DNA of 62,301 nucleotides from Clostridiales bacterium (GCA_012521895.1 JAAYLK010000035.1:1-62301); one strand, 5' to 3'; positions 1 through 9,480 are shown, numbered from the stretch's first letter. Notes: generated by a model from the letters alone, not told the origin. Translations and numbers: made by a program.

Positions 1-1583
1 ACATCGCAATCCGGGTAGAGCTCCTCCAGCTGGTCGCGCAGCGCCTGCGCGTCCTTTTCATCGGTCTTGTCGCCGTAGTACACCGTAATCAGGCCGTCGT
101 CCTCGCTGACAATCTCCTTCATCAGCAAGACAGCCGCTTCCTCCGCGGTATCGCAGTTGACGGTGACCTGGCCGTTGTTGAGGCCAATAATGCTGCCTTC
201 CTTGATTTTCAGGTCATCCAGGTTGGTATCGCGCACAGCGTAAGTGATCATGCCGGTGCGCACCTTCTGGGCGGCTTCATCCATGCGCTTGGCGTTTTCC
301 TCCGGGCTTTCCTCCGGCTGGAAGGCTACGACTGCGGCGATGCCCATGGCCACATTCTTGGTGGGCAGGACGATGACCTTGCCCTCAGTCATCTCGGCCA
401 CCTGCTGTGCGGCCAGGGTGATGTTGCCGTTGTTGGGCAGGATGAAGATGCACTTGGCGTTAACGCTGTCCACGGCCTTTTTCAGGTCGTCGATGCTGGG
501 GTTCATGGTCTGCCCGCCCCTGACGATGGCATCCACGCCCAGGTCCTTGAAGATGTCATCAAAGCCATCGCCCTGGGAGACGGCTACGATGCCGTAGTCC
601 TTCAGGTCTTTGGGCTTCTGGGCGTCCAAATCGCGGCGCTGCTGGACCATGTTGTCAATTTTAAGGCCATTGAGCTCACCCAGCATCAGGGCGTACTGAA
701 GCGCCTTGCCCGGGTCATTGGTGTGCAGGTGAACCTTGATCAGGTCACTGTCAGATACCACCACCATGCTGTCGCCAATGCGGCTGAGCTTGCGACGAAG
801 GGAAGCCACATCCGCGTCCGTGGTACCGGGTTCTAACTGCTGAATAAAAAACTCGGTGCAATAAGCGAAGGTGATGTCTTCAAGGGCCTCATGGTCGTCA
901 ATGAAGGATTTGTCTTCTGCGCTGTCCCCGCTCATGTCGACCACCAGGTCGTCCAGTTGCTCGCCGTTGATGACCGCAGCATAGCCGGTGTAAATCAGCA
1001 GCAGGCCGCGTCCGCCGGCGTCCACGACGCCTGCCTGGGTGAGTGCGGGCAGCATCTCCTGGGTGCGCTTCAAAATGCTCTCACCGCTGGTGAGGATGAC
1101 GCGCATCAGGGCGGAAAAGCTGTCCGGCTCCATCTGCGCCTGCTTCACCGCGTCATCGGCGATCACGCGGGCGACCGTTAAAATGGTGCCTTCCTTGGGC
1201 TTCATGACCGCCTTGTAGGCTGTGTCGGCGCCCGCGCGCAGCGCTGCAGCGAAATCCGCGGGGCTGATGCGTTCGCGGTCAGCCAGGGCTTTTGAAAAAC
1301 CACGGTACAGCTGGGACAGAATAACGCCGGAGTTGCCACGCGCGCCGCGCAGCGCGCCCTTTGACAGGGCTTCCGCCAATTCGCCCACTGCCGTGGTGTC
1401 CTTGTTGTTGATTTCCTTGACGGCTGACAGCATCGTCATGGACATGTTGGTGCCGGTGTCCCCATCAGGCACCGGAAAAACGTTCAAGGCGTTGACCGCT
1501 TCCCTGTTTTTCTCAAGCAGCGCCGCGCCGGCGTTGACCATTTCACGCAAAGTATTCGCGTCAAGCAAACTGAAATCTGCCAT
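1..1583 (-). CDS. yloV: DAK2-domain fatty acid kinase-like protein YloV (3' end cut by window)
   Basis: Translated from the minus strand, this gives about 527 residues before the window ends; family members are about 550, so only the last few tens of residues are missing. The N-terminal DhaL/DAK2 nucleotide-binding domain carries VPDGDTGTN at residues 38-46, whose aspartates bind Mg-ATP. The middle and C-terminal parts match the FakA/YloV architecture, in which the C-terminal domain works with a DegV-like FakB carrier to phosphorylate fatty acids. That activity is inferred from the family. The ATG at 1583 follows GGAGG with 6-7 bases spacing. It lies 24 bases downstream of the Asp23 gene, the conserved yloU-yloV pair of Bacillota. 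Confidence 0.9.
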   Translation of the reverse strand, partial: MADFSLLDANTLREMVNAGAALLEKNREAVNALNVFPVPDGDTGTNMSMTMLSAVKEINNKDTTAVGELAEALSKGALRGARGNSGVILSQLYRGFSKALADRERISPADFAAALRAGADTAYKAVMKPKEGTILTVARVIADDAVKQAQMEPDSFSALMRVILTSGESILKRTQEMLPALTQAGVVDAGGRGLLLIYTGYAAVINGEQLDDLVVDMSGDSAEDKSFIDDHEALEDITFAYCTEFFIQQLEPGTTDADVASLRRKLSRIGDSMVVVSDSDLIKVHLHTNDPGKALQYALMLGELNGLKIDNMVQQRRDLDAQKPKDLKDYGIVAVSQGDGFDDIFKDLGVDAIVRGGQTMNPSIDDLKKAVDSVNAKCIFILPNNGNITLAAQQVAEMTEGKVIVLPTKNVAMGIAAVVAFQPEESPEENAKRMDEAAQKVRTGMITYAVRDTNLDDLKIKEGSIIGLNNGQVTVNCDTAEEAAVLLMKEIVSEDDGLITVYYGDKTDEKDAQALRDQLEELYPDCD

Positions 1584-1607
1584 TTTATTCCTCCGAATCC
1601 GTCAGTG

Positions 1608-1958
1608 TCAGACGCGGATTCCTTCTACAGTGATGTTCACATTGCGTACCTTGACGCCCGTCATGCTCTCCAGCTTGTACTTGACCACTTCCTTGATGGA
1701 AGAGCATACCGCGGTGACGGAAATGCCGTATTCCACGACGATGTACAAGTCCACATCGATCATGTCATCCACCGCTTTGAGCGTCACGCCGCGGCTTAGG
1801 TTCTCTCGGCCCAGCCACTCCACCAGGCCATCCTTAGCCCGTTTGCTGGACATGGCGACAATGCCGTAGCACTCCAGCGTCGCGTAACCGACCACCTTGA
1901 GCATCACTTCTTCGGAAATGTAGATGGTTCCAATATCATTCTTAATCTTAAATTCCAT
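1608..1958 (-). CDS. yloU: Asp23/Gls24 family envelope stress protein (YloU-like)
   Basis: A 116-residue protein with the Asp23/Gls24 pattern: a short beta-rich N-terminus (GTIYISEEV), the conserved VVGYATLECYGIVAMS segment near residues 22-37, a VDLYIVVEYG strand, and a C-terminal VRNVNITVEG. The family is small, cytoplasmic or membrane-associated, and linked to envelope homeostasis; no catalytic role is known. GGGAGG is followed by two adjacent ATG codons at 1961 and 1958; I chose 1958 because its spacing (about 6 bases) is better, but 1961 is possible. It is the first gene of a yloU-yloV unit with a strong promoter just upstream. Confidence 0.88.
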   Translation of the reverse strand: MEFKIKNDIGTIYISEEVMLKVVGYATLECYGIVAMSSKRAKDGLVEWLGRENLSRGVTLKAVDDMIDVDLYIVVEYGISVTAVCSSIKEVVKYKLESMTGVKVRNVNITVEGIRV

Positions 1959-1994
1959 CATAAACCTCCCAAGGAAACTGTTTCATATGAAATC

Positions 1995-2023
1995 AGTATA
2001 CAAGTTTTTACGGGTGGACGCAA
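1995..2023 (-). promoter_or_regulatory. sigma-A promoter of yloU-yloV
   Basis: On the minus strand TTGCGT (2018-2023) and TATACT (1995-2000) are separated by exactly 17 bases, about 35 bases before the yloU start codon. The -35 box lies in the loop of the hairpin at 2010-2034. Confidence 0.65.
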
Positions 2024-2034
2024 CATCCACCCGT
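2010..2034. other. 9-bp perfect hairpin between the L,D-transpeptidase and yloU
   Basis: ACGGGTGGA and TCCACCCGT pair perfectly across a 7-base loop. On the minus strand the hairpin is followed by A residues, not U, so it is not a standard intrinsic terminator for the upstream gene. It may stabilise the 3' end of the upstream mRNA or act as a protein site over the yloU -35 box. Confidence 0.5.
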
Positions 2035-2058
2035 ATTGTAGGGTTCAAACACTATAGA

Positions 2059-3894
2059 TTAGAAGCCGTTCTTCGCGTTGAGCTCATCAATGAGGCTTGC
2101 GCGGACGGGCGGGTTGCAGTAGGGGCAGGGCGTTAGTTTGGCGTGTTCGTCATTGTCCAGACTGGCATAATCCGTCTCACCCTTCAAGGGGAGGAAACGG
2201 TCCTTGATGCTGCTGCAATTCTGGTCCAGGTGGTAGTACTTGCCGCCATCGGGGTTATAGAAGATGGGCGTGGCCGCATCCGGATAATCGTAGTAACGGT
2301 TGTCATCATCCCAAACTAACACCTTGGTGTTGATCTTGATGTTGCTCCACAGCCAGGCCATGTTGATGCCTTCGTTGTTCTTCACCCGCTGCACGCGGAT
2401 GCAACCATGGCTGGCCTTTTGGCCAAGCTGGGCTTCCTGGGAGGAATAATCCCAGTAACCGGTGCGCTCGTTTAGGATATAGGGCACCTCGTGGATGAGG
2501 TTGCCGCCGTTGATGCGCATGGACATGCGGCAAACCAGGTTGCCGGCGTTGAAGTCCCCTGTGCGGCTGACCATCAGGAATTCTCCGGAAGGGGTCTCAT
2601 TCCAGGGCTGCTGCTTGGTGGGCACGCCGGTGGAGATCAGCAGCTCGGTAAAAATCTTGCCTTCCTTGAAGATGTACATGCGCTGCTTGAGCTTGTCAAT
2701 CAGGATGCCGTAATCGGTCCTGGGGGTGATGACCTTCAATACATCCGTGCGCACATAGCCGCGGATCAGGGCGTCGGTGTCGCCATAGCCGCGCCGGGTG
2801 CGGTTATCCGGGCCATAGGAGGAATTGTGCACCTCCACAAAGGACCAGCCATCATCCGTCTGCTCCAGGATGTTTACGCCCTGGGCTTCATAACCGATTT
2901 CCCCCACGATGTTCTCTCGCTTGGTGCTTTCATCCTTGGTGGCGCGCAGCTTGTAGGTGTCGCGCTGGTCCTTGCCCCAGAGCACGGTGATGGGCTGCAT
3001 CATCACCTTCCAGATGGCTTCCTCGTTGTAATCGCCAACAGGCAGGCGCCAGTAGTCCTTGCCGTAGTCCTCTTCCGGCACATGCTCCAGGGTGGTGACC
3101 TTGTAGTGATAGGCTTCATTGGCCGCCTGGCGTGCAGCTTGAACTTCAGAAGTTGGTTCAATCGCGGCTGGGTCAGCCGTCGCTTCCGCTGAAGGCGCTT
3201 GTGTGGCCTGTTCTGGCACAGGCGTCGCTTCAACAACGGGTTCCAGTACCTCCAGGGAGATGTGCTGCTGGTTGGCGGCAAAGCCGTTTTCATCCATGAA
3301 GACCACGGACAAGGTGTGCTTGCCCGCGGGCGGGACCTGGCCGTCAATCAAACCGTCCCAGGTTATGACAGTGCTGCCCTGGGGAATGCTGTCCAGGAAG
3401 AGCTGCACATTCTTTTCAGCCACATGGAAAATCACCGCCAGGGTGCCCTTCATGTTGACGTTGACGGACATGTTCCATTCGCTTCCCGGGATGATTTTGG
3501 AATCCGGCAGCACCAGCTGGGTGATTTGCGGGGCGATGTCACCAATGGTAATGGGGTGGCGGACCGCGTCCTCGGCCACCTGCAAAACAAGGGTATATGT
3601 ACCCGCCTCAAGCGGTTTCATGGCGTCCCCATGGCCATTCCACACCAAAGAGTTTTCTCCTTCACTGATGTGAAGGTTGCTTAACATGTTGGCGACCGCT
3701 TGTCCCGCGCTGTCCAGCACAGACAGGGAGCCAACGCCCTCGTGCGCGGCTTCAAAGCGGAAGACCTCGGACTTGCCCGGGCGGATCAGTGTTGGAAAAT
3801 CCTTTATAACAAGGTGCCCGTTTTCTGCGAAAGCACCAAATACAGGTAAAAGCAAACTGAGCAGCAAACCAATTGCGATTCCTCTTTTTTTCAT
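2059..3894 (-). CDS. secreted L,D-transpeptidase with FlgD-like Ig domains (YkuD family)
   Basis: A 611-residue exported protein predicted to make 3-3 crosslinks in peptidoglycan or attach proteins to it. A signal peptide covers residues 1-23 (MKKRG, then a leucine-rich core ending AFA). Two FlgD-type Ig-like modules follow, with SLVWNGHGDAM and VITWDGLIDG. A Thr/Ala/Pro/Glu-rich linker leads to an SH3-like region and the YkuD domain, whose catalytic motif SHGCIRV places the cysteine at residue 498. The tail holds a cluster of cysteines (NCSSIKD and CPYCNP), perhaps metal-binding. GGGAGG precedes the ATG at 3894; upstream in-frame residues lack a signal-peptide pattern and are excluded. It is monocistronic and divergent from the helicase gene. 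Confidence 0.88.
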   Translation of the reverse strand: MKKRGIAIGLLLSLLLPVFGAFAENGHLVIKDFPTLIRPGKSEVFRFEAAHEGVGSLSVLDSAGQAVANMLSNLHISEGENSLVWNGHGDAMKPLEAGTYTLVLQVAEDAVRHPITIGDIAPQITQLVLPDSKIIPGSEWNMSVNVNMKGTLAVIFHVAEKNVQLFLDSIPQGSTVITWDGLIDGQVPPAGKHTLSVVFMDENGFAANQQHISLEVLEPVVEATPVPEQATQAPSAEATADPAAIEPTSEVQAARQAANEAYHYKVTTLEHVPEEDYGKDYWRLPVGDYNEEAIWKVMMQPITVLWGKDQRDTYKLRATKDESTKRENIVGEIGYEAQGVNILEQTDDGWSFVEVHNSSYGPDNRTRRGYGDTDALIRGYVRTDVLKVITPRTDYGILIDKLKQRMYIFKEGKIFTELLISTGVPTKQQPWNETPSGEFLMVSRTGDFNAGNLVCRMSMRINGGNLIHEVPYILNERTGYWDYSSQEAQLGQKASHGCIRVQRVKNNEGINMAWLWSNIKINTKVLVWDDDNRYYDYPDAATPIFYNPDGGKYYHLDQNCSSIKDRFLPLKGETDYASLDNDEHAKLTPCPYCNPPVRASLIDELNAKNGF

Positions 3895-3922
3895 CAAAAC
3901 CTCCCTGTTCAACCTTGCGGGT

Positions 3923-3951
3923 ATGGTATCAAATTGACTGTTACCCGACAA
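3923..3951 (-). promoter_or_regulatory. candidate promoter of the L,D-transpeptidase gene
   Basis: TTGTCG (3946-3951) and TACCAT (3923-3928) on the minus strand with a 17-base spacer, about 30 bases upstream of the start codon. The boxes match consensus only partly. Confidence 0.4.
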
Positions 3952-3969
3952 CATGAACTTATAAACACA

Positions 3970-3998
3970 TTGTAAACAAAATTGTCACAAGCTATAAT
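3970..3998 (+). promoter_or_regulatory. sigma-A promoter of the helicase-ruvCAB unit
   Basis: TTGTAA (3970-3975), a 17-base spacer and a perfect TATAAT (3993-3998) stand about 30 bases before the helicase start. AAGGAGGA follows at 4013-4020. Confidence 0.75.
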
Positions 3999-4026
3999 GT
4001 TTGCGTAACGAAAAGGAGGAGCCGCC

Positions 4027-6249
4027 TTGGTGATGGAGCGCATCCTGACCGCGATCCGGGCTGTCCGTGCCCCCTTTGCCCAAAGTGAGCAGGAATTGCA
4101 TGAACAGATCGCCGCCGCCCTGCGCGGCGCGGGCATTGCTTTTTTGCATGAAGTGATGATTGCCCCACGGTGCAGGATTGATTTTCTGGCGGAGGATGTC
4201 GGCATTGAAATCAAGCGTTCCAGACCCAATGCCCGCACCTTGATGGCCCAGGCCACGCGCTACCTGGCTTCCCCCAAAGTAAGCGCTTTGCTGATCATCG
4301 CGGAGCGAGACCCGGACATGCCCGCAGTGATGCTGGGCAAGCAGGTGGTGACCCTCAGCCTGTCCAGTTTGTGGGGAATTGCCGTGCCGGAAGGCGCTGC
4401 GCCGCAGCAAACCAAAACCACAAAACCAATCAAAGCGTCAGCACAGAATGACACTCACAGTTTGCAGCCTGACGCGGTTTCTTCATCAAAAACAGGGATT
4501 CAATTACCCGCCTACTTACAGCCCTCCGTCCAGGAAGGCAGGCTGTACGGCACGCTGTCCTACCAGGCCAGGGGGCAGTACTGGGTCATCAAGGGTGACC
4601 CGGCGGTGACCGAACTGGTGAAGCGTTTGTTCCCGGGGGCCGACTCCGGCAAGCGCGGCATCGCGCGCTTCAGCGCGCACCGGCGGCATGTGGGCGAGCT
4701 CAACTGGCTGATGCAGCGCTATCCGCTGGCCATCATGCCTGGGGATCTGGACCGCTGGAACCAGGCCCTCACGCAAAGCCAGCAGCATTACCTGGCGCAG
4801 GAAGAGTTTCGCCTTAGGCCCCCGAAGTTTGAAGAAGTCAATGGCACTTTCCAAGGTCAGCTGCGCCCCTTCCAGGAATACGGCGCCAGCTGGCTGTGCC
4901 ACACGCCGCGGGCTCTGCTTGCGGATGAGATGGGTCTTGGCAAAACAGTGCAAGCGCTGGCGGCCTTGGCATCCCTGAACAGCTTCCCGGCAATGCTGGT
5001 GGTGCCCCCGCACTTGGTGAGCAACTGGGCAAATGAAATCAAGCGCTTTTTGCAGATGGGCGGTCAGCCGCCGCGCATCCATGTAATCAAAGGCCTGAAA
5101 CCCTATGCCTTGCCGGAAGCGGACATCTATCTGATTCATTACCTTCTGCTGCGGGGATGGAAGGACGCCTTGCCGGAATTGCCCGTCAAAGCAGTGGTTT
5201 TTGATGAAATCCAGGAATTGCGCCACCGGGGCACCGAAAAATACTCTGCCGCCAGCCTGCTGGCCAATCAGTGCGAGCGGGTATACGGCCTGTCCGGCAC
5301 GCCGATATACAACCACGGCGGGGAAATCTGGAACGTGGTTAACATCCTGGATTTCCACCTGTTGGGCGATTGGGAATCCTTTACCCGCGAATGGTGCTAT
5401 GGTTATGGCAACGCCATCGTCATCCACCCGGACTGGCTGGGTGACCACCTGCGGCGTGAAGGCCTGATGCTGCGCCGCACCAAGGCGGAGGTGCTGCCGG
5501 AATTGCCGGACAAGCGCCGGCTGGTGACCACGGTGGACGCGGACGATGCCTTGTTCAACAAGCTAATGCAGCCTTACATCGCCGACTTGGGCGCCTTGCG
5601 GGAAGACGGCCTGATGAGCGCTTCGCAGCGCGCCTTGATGGAAAACAAGCTGTCCCAGGGGGAGCGCCAGGCCAGCGGCATCGCCAAAGCCTCCTATGTG
5701 GCGCAGTTTGTGCGCGCACTGCTAGAGAACGATGAAAAAGTGTTGCTCTTTGCCCACCACCATGCCGTGATGGACCTGTACAAGCAGGAGTTGAAACGCT
5801 ATTCCCCCGCTATGATTTCAGGCCGTGAGACCCATGCGCAAAAGGACCAGTCCGTCAAGCGGTTCATGGAGGGCAAAACCAACCTCTGCTGTATTTCATT
5901 GCGCACTGCTTCGGGGCTCAACCTGCAGCGGGCCACCTGCGTGGTGTTTGGCGAACTGGACTGGTCCCCCGCCATCCATTCCCAGGCGGAGGACCGCGCC
6001 CACCGCATGGGCCAGAAGGATTCCCTGCTGTGCTATTACCTGGTGTCCAACGCGGGCGCCGACAGCCTGATCCAGGATGTCCTGGGACTGAAGGTAAGCC
6101 AGTTCCTTGGCTTGATGGGCGAAGCGCCAATGTCAGAGGATCAGGTGGTCCTGGACGCCAACATGGCCAGAAAACACGTGGAAGACATGATGAAACGCTG
6201 GCTGAAGGAAGACGGCGCTTTCGTTGACAGCAAAGCTGCCAATCAGTAA
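4027..6249 (+). CDS. PD-(D/E)XK nuclease-SNF2 helicase fusion protein
   Basis: A 740-residue protein that appears to join a nuclease to a SNF2-type DNA translocase. Residues about 15-115 show a PD-(D/E)XK core: a helix with SEQELHE, then D52, then IEIKRS with E61 and K63, then a Q in LMAQATRYL. Residues about 280-700 are the SNF2 ATPase: Walker A DEMGLGKT near 300-307, motif II DEIQ at 393, LSGTP, and motif VI QAEDRAHRMGQ from 653. The middle (about 155-275) matches a conserved pre-helicase region I cannot name. TTG 4027, GTG 4030 and ATG 4033 all lie behind AAGGAGGA, so the start is uncertain by two codons. It sits 24 bases before ruvC under one promoter, which suggests a repair or recombination role; that is inference. 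Confidence 0.82.
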   Translation: MVMERILTAIRAVRAPFAQSEQELHEQIAAALRGAGIAFLHEVMIAPRCRIDFLAEDVGIEIKRSRPNARTLMAQATRYLASPKVSALLIIAERDPDMPAVMLGKQVVTLSLSSLWGIAVPEGAAPQQTKTTKPIKASAQNDTHSLQPDAVSSSKTGIQLPAYLQPSVQEGRLYGTLSYQARGQYWVIKGDPAVTELVKRLFPGADSGKRGIARFSAHRRHVGELNWLMQRYPLAIMPGDLDRWNQALTQSQQHYLAQEEFRLRPPKFEEVNGTFQGQLRPFQEYGASWLCHTPRALLADEMGLGKTVQALAALASLNSFPAMLVVPPHLVSNWANEIKRFLQMGGQPPRIHVIKGLKPYALPEADIYLIHYLLLRGWKDALPELPVKAVVFDEIQELRHRGTEKYSAASLLANQCERVYGLSGTPIYNHGGEIWNVVNILDFHLLGDWESFTREWCYGYGNAIVIHPDWLGDHLRREGLMLRRTKAEVLPELPDKRRLVTTVDADDALFNKLMQPYIADLGALREDGLMSASQRALMENKLSQGERQASGIAKASYVAQFVRALLENDEKVLLFAHHHAVMDLYKQELKRYSPAMISGRETHAQKDQSVKRFMEGKTNLCCISLRTASGLNLQRATCVVFGELDWSPAIHSQAEDRAHRMGQKDSLLCYYLVSNAGADSLIQDVLGLKVSQFLGLMGEAPMSEDQVVLDANMARKHVEDMMKRWLKEDGAFVDSKAANQ

Positions 6250-6273
6250 GATGTGGTTGAAACGAGGTATTGC

Positions 6274-6768
6274 ATGAGGATTTTAGGGATTGATCCGGGC
6301 CTGGCCACCTTGGGCTGGGGTATCATCAGGGCCCTGCCGGACAAAGCCCGCTTTGTGGCCTGCGGAACCATCCAGACCCAGCCGGACACCCCCTTCCCCC
6401 AGCGTCTTGCGCAGATTGATGAGCAGATTGCTTCCCTGCTGGACCTGTACCAGCCCGACGCCATCGTGTTTGAACAGTTGTTTTTCGCGAAAAACGTAAC
6501 CACTGCCTTCACCGTAGGCGCCGCGCGCGGCGTCGCGGTCGCGCGCTGCGCGAAATATACAGAGGCGCTGTATGAGTACACCCCCATGCAGATTAAGCAG
6601 GCGGTGGTGGGCTACGGCAAGGCCGACAAGCTGCAGGTGCAGCAGATGGTGAAAATGCTGCTGAGTCTGCCGGCCTATCCAAAGCCTGACGACGCCGCGG
6701 ACGCGGTGGCCGCCGCGCTCACCCACTTTAATTCCGGCCGCTTTGGCCAGGAACACATCATGAAGTAG
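6274..6768 (+). CDS. ruvC: crossover junction endodeoxyribonuclease RuvC
   Basis: The Holliday-junction resolvase, 164 residues, normal for the family. The four acidic catalytic residues are visible: D7 in GIDPGL, E67 in FEQLFF, and D140 and D143 in KPDDAADAVA. The aromatic/Lys segment FAKNVTTAF after E67 is typical. The ATG at 6274 is chosen because MRILGIDPG is the conserved N-terminus and a GAGG lies upstream; the longer in-frame start at 6253 has no family support. It is followed after 8 bases by ruvA, and RuvABC act together to branch-migrate and cut Holliday junctions. Confidence 0.96.
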   Translation: MRILGIDPGLATLGWGIIRALPDKARFVACGTIQTQPDTPFPQRLAQIDEQIASLLDLYQPDAIVFEQLFFAKNVTTAFTVGAARGVAVARCAKYTEALYEYTPMQIKQAVVGYGKADKLQVQQMVKMLLSLPAYPKPDDAADAVAAALTHFNSGRFGQEHIMK

Positions 6769-6776
6769 AGGAATCT

Positions 6777-7388
6777 ATGTACGCTTTTATTGAAGGCCTT
6801 GTGGATGAGAAAACCGGGACTGAGCTGGTGCTCAACGTAAACGGCGTGGGCTACCAGGTGCTGTGCACTCAGGCCGCGATCTCCTCACTGCCGCCCAAGG
6901 GCGAGTTTACGCGCGTGCACACCTGGCTGAGCGTCCGGGAAGACGCGATGGAGCTGTTTGGTTTCCACAGCCGTGAGGAGCGCGCGATGTTCTTCAACCT
7001 CAACAGCATCTCCGGCATCGGGCCGCGCACCGCGCTGAACATCCTCAACAGCATGCCGCTGAAAGACCTGACCCTGGCCATTCTGACCGAGGATGTCCAG
7101 ATGCTGTCCAGGGCGCCGGGCATTGGCAAGAAGACCGCCCAACGCATTGCCCTGGAGCTGAAGGACCGCTTGAGCAAGGACGATTTTACCAGCGGGCTGT
7201 CGGGCATGCCCAGCGGCACGGTGTCCGCGCAGGTTGGCGCCGTGGGCGAGGCTGTTCAGGCCCTAACCGCCCTTGGCTACAGCCAGAGCGAGGCCGCGCT
7301 GGCCGTGTCCCGCGCGCACCAGGGCAATGCGGATTTGCAGGCGGATGAGTTGGTGCGCCAGGCCTTGCGCTCCATGATGAAAGGATAA
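6777..7388 (+). CDS. ruvA: Holliday junction branch migration protein RuvA
   Basis: 203 residues with the three expected domains: an OB fold (MYAFIEGLVDEK through about residue 62), two helix-hairpin-helix motifs (ISGIGPRTALNIL and APGIGKKTAQRIALELK), and a C-terminal helical domain (EAVQALTALGYSQSEA) that contacts RuvB. RuvA tetramers bind the junction and load RuvB rings. The start ATG follows a GAGGAATCT ribosome site overlapping the end of ruvC. The gene ends 3 bases before ruvB. Confidence 0.97.
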   Translation: MYAFIEGLVDEKTGTELVLNVNGVGYQVLCTQAAISSLPPKGEFTRVHTWLSVREDAMELFGFHSREERAMFFNLNSISGIGPRTALNILNSMPLKDLTLAILTEDVQMLSRAPGIGKKTAQRIALELKDRLSKDDFTSGLSGMPSGTVSAQVGAVGEAVQALTALGYSQSEAALAVSRAHQGNADLQADELVRQALRSMMKG

Positions 7389-7391
7389 TCA

Positions 7392-8444
7392 ATGCAGGAC
7401 GACCGTTTGATGATGACCGGCTACCGTGATGAGGACAGGGAGAGCGACCTCTCCCTGCGCCCGAAGAACCTTCGGGAGTACATCGGCCAGGACGCGGTGA
7501 AGGACAACCTGTCCATCTATATCAAGGCGGCCCTCAAGCGCCGTGACGCGCTGGACCATATCTTGCTCTACGGCCCCCCCGGCCTTGGCAAAACCACCCT
7601 TGCCACCATCGTGGCCGCTGAAATGGGCCAGAACATCCGCGTGACCTCCGGCCCCGCCATTGACCGGCCCGGCGACCTGGCCGCCATCCTCACCAACCTA
7701 AACGCCGGTGATATCTTGTTCATCGATGAGATTCACCGGCTGTCCCGGGCGGTGGAGGAAGTGCTGTACCCGGCGATGGAGGACTTCGCGCTGGACATCA
7801 TGATTGGCAAAGGGCCCACCGCGCGTTCCATGCGGCTGGACCTGCCCCATTTTACTTTGGTGGGCGCCACCACCCGCGCCGGCCAGCTGTCCGCGCCCCT
7901 GCGGGACCGCTTTGGCATGCTGTTTCGCCTGGAGCTGTACACGCCGGAGGAACTGGCGCAGATTGTCAAGCGCTCCTCCTCCATTCTGGGGATGCCGGCA
8001 GAGGAAGAAGGCATCATCGAGATCGCCCGGCGCAGCCGCGGCACGCCGCGCATCGCCAACAGGATGTTAAAACGCGTGCGTGACTACGCCCAGGTGCGGG
8101 CGGATGGCAAAATTACCAGGGAAGTGGCCAACGAAGGCCTGAACCTGCTGGAAGTGGACGGCCTGGGCCTTGACAAGGTGGACCGCAATGTGCTGTCCAC
8201 CATGATTGACAAGTTTTCCGGCGGACCGGTTGGCCTGGACACACTGGCGGCCTCCACGGGCGAGGACGCGCTGACCATTGAGGACGTATATGAACCCTTT
8301 CTACTGCAACTGGGCTTCATCCAGCGCACGCCCCGCGGCCGTGTAGTAACAAGGGCGGCCTATGAACACCTGGGCCGCATGATGCCCGCAACTGACTTGG
8401 AGACGAATGAACCGCAGGTGTCCTTCTTTGATGAAGACAAGTGA
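7392..8444 (+). CDS. ruvB: Holliday junction DNA helicase RuvB
   Basis: 350 residues, an AAA+ motor that drives branch migration. Walker [12 protein letters not shown], Walker B DEIHRLSR, sensor-1 region [19 protein letters not shown] and the arginine-finger/sensor-2 segment [19 protein letters not shown] are all present, followed by the winged-helix C-terminal domain. Its last 14 bases overlap the start of queA, so the two are translationally coupled. The ruvB-queA order is common in Bacillota. Confidence 0.97.
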   Translation: MQDDRLMMTGYRDEDRESDLSLRPKNLREYIGQDAVKDNLSIYIKAALKRRDALDHILLYGPPGLGKTTLATIVAAEMGQNIRVTSGPAIDRPGDLAAILTNLNAGDILFIDEIHRLSRAVEEVLYPAMEDFALDIMIGKGPTARSMRLDLPHFTLVGATTRAGQLSAPLRDRFGMLFRLELYTPEELAQIVKRSSSILGMPAEEEGIIEIARRSRGTPRIANRMLKRVRDYAQVRADGKITREVANEGLNLLEVDGLGLDKVDRNVLSTMIDKFSGGPVGLDTLAASTGEDALTIEDVYEPFLLQLGFIQRTPRGRVVTRAAYEHLGRMMPATDLETNEPQVSFFDEDK

Positions 8445-9480
8445 TTTTGATTTTCACCTGCCGCAGGAGCTGATCGCGCAAACCCCTCTGCAGTCTCGTG
8501 ACCAGAGCCGTATGCTGGTGTGCGACCGTAGCAGCGGCGAATTTTCACATCATTCCTTTCACGAACTGCCTGACTTTTTGAATTCTGGGGATGTGCTGGT
8601 CATCAACCGCAGCCGCGTCATCCCGGCCCGATTGCTGGGCACCAAGCGCGGTACCGGCGTTGCCTGTGAAGTGCTGCTGCTCAAACGCCTGGCAGATGAC
8701 AAATGGGAAGCCCTGGTCAAGCCCGGAAGGCATCTGAAGGCCGGGACGGAACTGGTCTTTGGCGACGGGAAGCTGGGCTGCACGGTTCTTGAAACCACCG
8801 ATTTTGGCGGCAGAATCGTGCAGTTTGAGTATCAGGGAATTTTTGAAGAGATTTTGGATGAGCTGGGCCAGATGCCGCTGCCCCCCTATATCCATGAACA
8901 GCTGCAGGACAAGAACCGCTACCAGACCGTGTACGCCAGAGAAGAGGGCAGCGCGGCCGCGCCCACCGCGGGCTTGCATTTCACCGAGGACACCCTGCAG
9001 GCCATCCAGGCAAAAGGCGTAAAAATCGCCAGCATCCTGCTGCACGTTGGGCTGGGTACCTTCCGTCCTGTCAAAGAACAGGACGTGGAGAAGCATACGA
9101 TGCACGAGGAGTGGTTTGACATCAGCCAGGCGGCTGCGGACACCATCAACGAGGCCAGGAAAAAGGGCGGGCGGGTGGTGTGCGTGGGCACGACCAGCGT
9201 GCGCACCCTGGAGTCGGTGGCGGATGAGCATGGGCATTTGGTCCCCCGCAGCGGCACCACCACCATCTTCATCAAACCCGGCTACCGCTTTAAAATTGTT
9301 GACATGCTGCTGACCAATTTTCACCTGCCCCAGAGCACCCTGCTGATGCTAGTGTCCGCCTTCATGGGCAGGGAACAGGCTTTGAATGCCTATGAGGAAG
9401 CGGTGAAGCAACGCTACCGCTTCTTCAGCTTTGGCGACTGCATGCTGATCGGGAATGTTTCGGACATCACGCCAGAATGA
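8431..9480 (+). CDS. queA: S-adenosylmethionine:tRNA ribosyltransferase-isomerase QueA
   Basis: 349 residues. QueA transfers and isomerises the ribosyl group of SAM onto preQ1 in the wobble position of GUN-anticodon tRNAs, making epoxyqueuosine. Conserved segments are [12 protein letters not shown] at the N-terminus, [33 protein letters not shown] and [19 protein letters not shown]. The ATG at 8431 lies inside the end of ruvB and begins the conserved MKTSDFDF; the frame is open further upstream but without family similarity. The SAM-consuming step links it loosely to metK at 42-43 kb. Its last 4 bases overlap psuK. Confidence 0.96.
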   Translation: MKTSDFDFHLPQELIAQTPLQSRDQSRMLVCDRSSGEFSHHSFHELPDFLNSGDVLVINRSRVIPARLLGTKRGTGVACEVLLLKRLADDKWEALVKPGRHLKAGTELVFGDGKLGCTVLETTDFGGRIVQFEYQGIFEEILDELGQMPLPPYIHEQLQDKNRYQTVYAREEGSAAAPTAGLHFTEDTLQAIQAKGVKIASILLHVGLGTFRPVKEQDVEKHTMHEEWFDISQAAADTINEARKKGGRVVCVGTTSVRTLESVADEHGHLVPRSGTTTIFIKPGYRFKIVDMLLTNFHLPQSTLLMLVSAFMGREQALNAYEEAVKQRYRFFSFGDCMLIGNVSDITPE

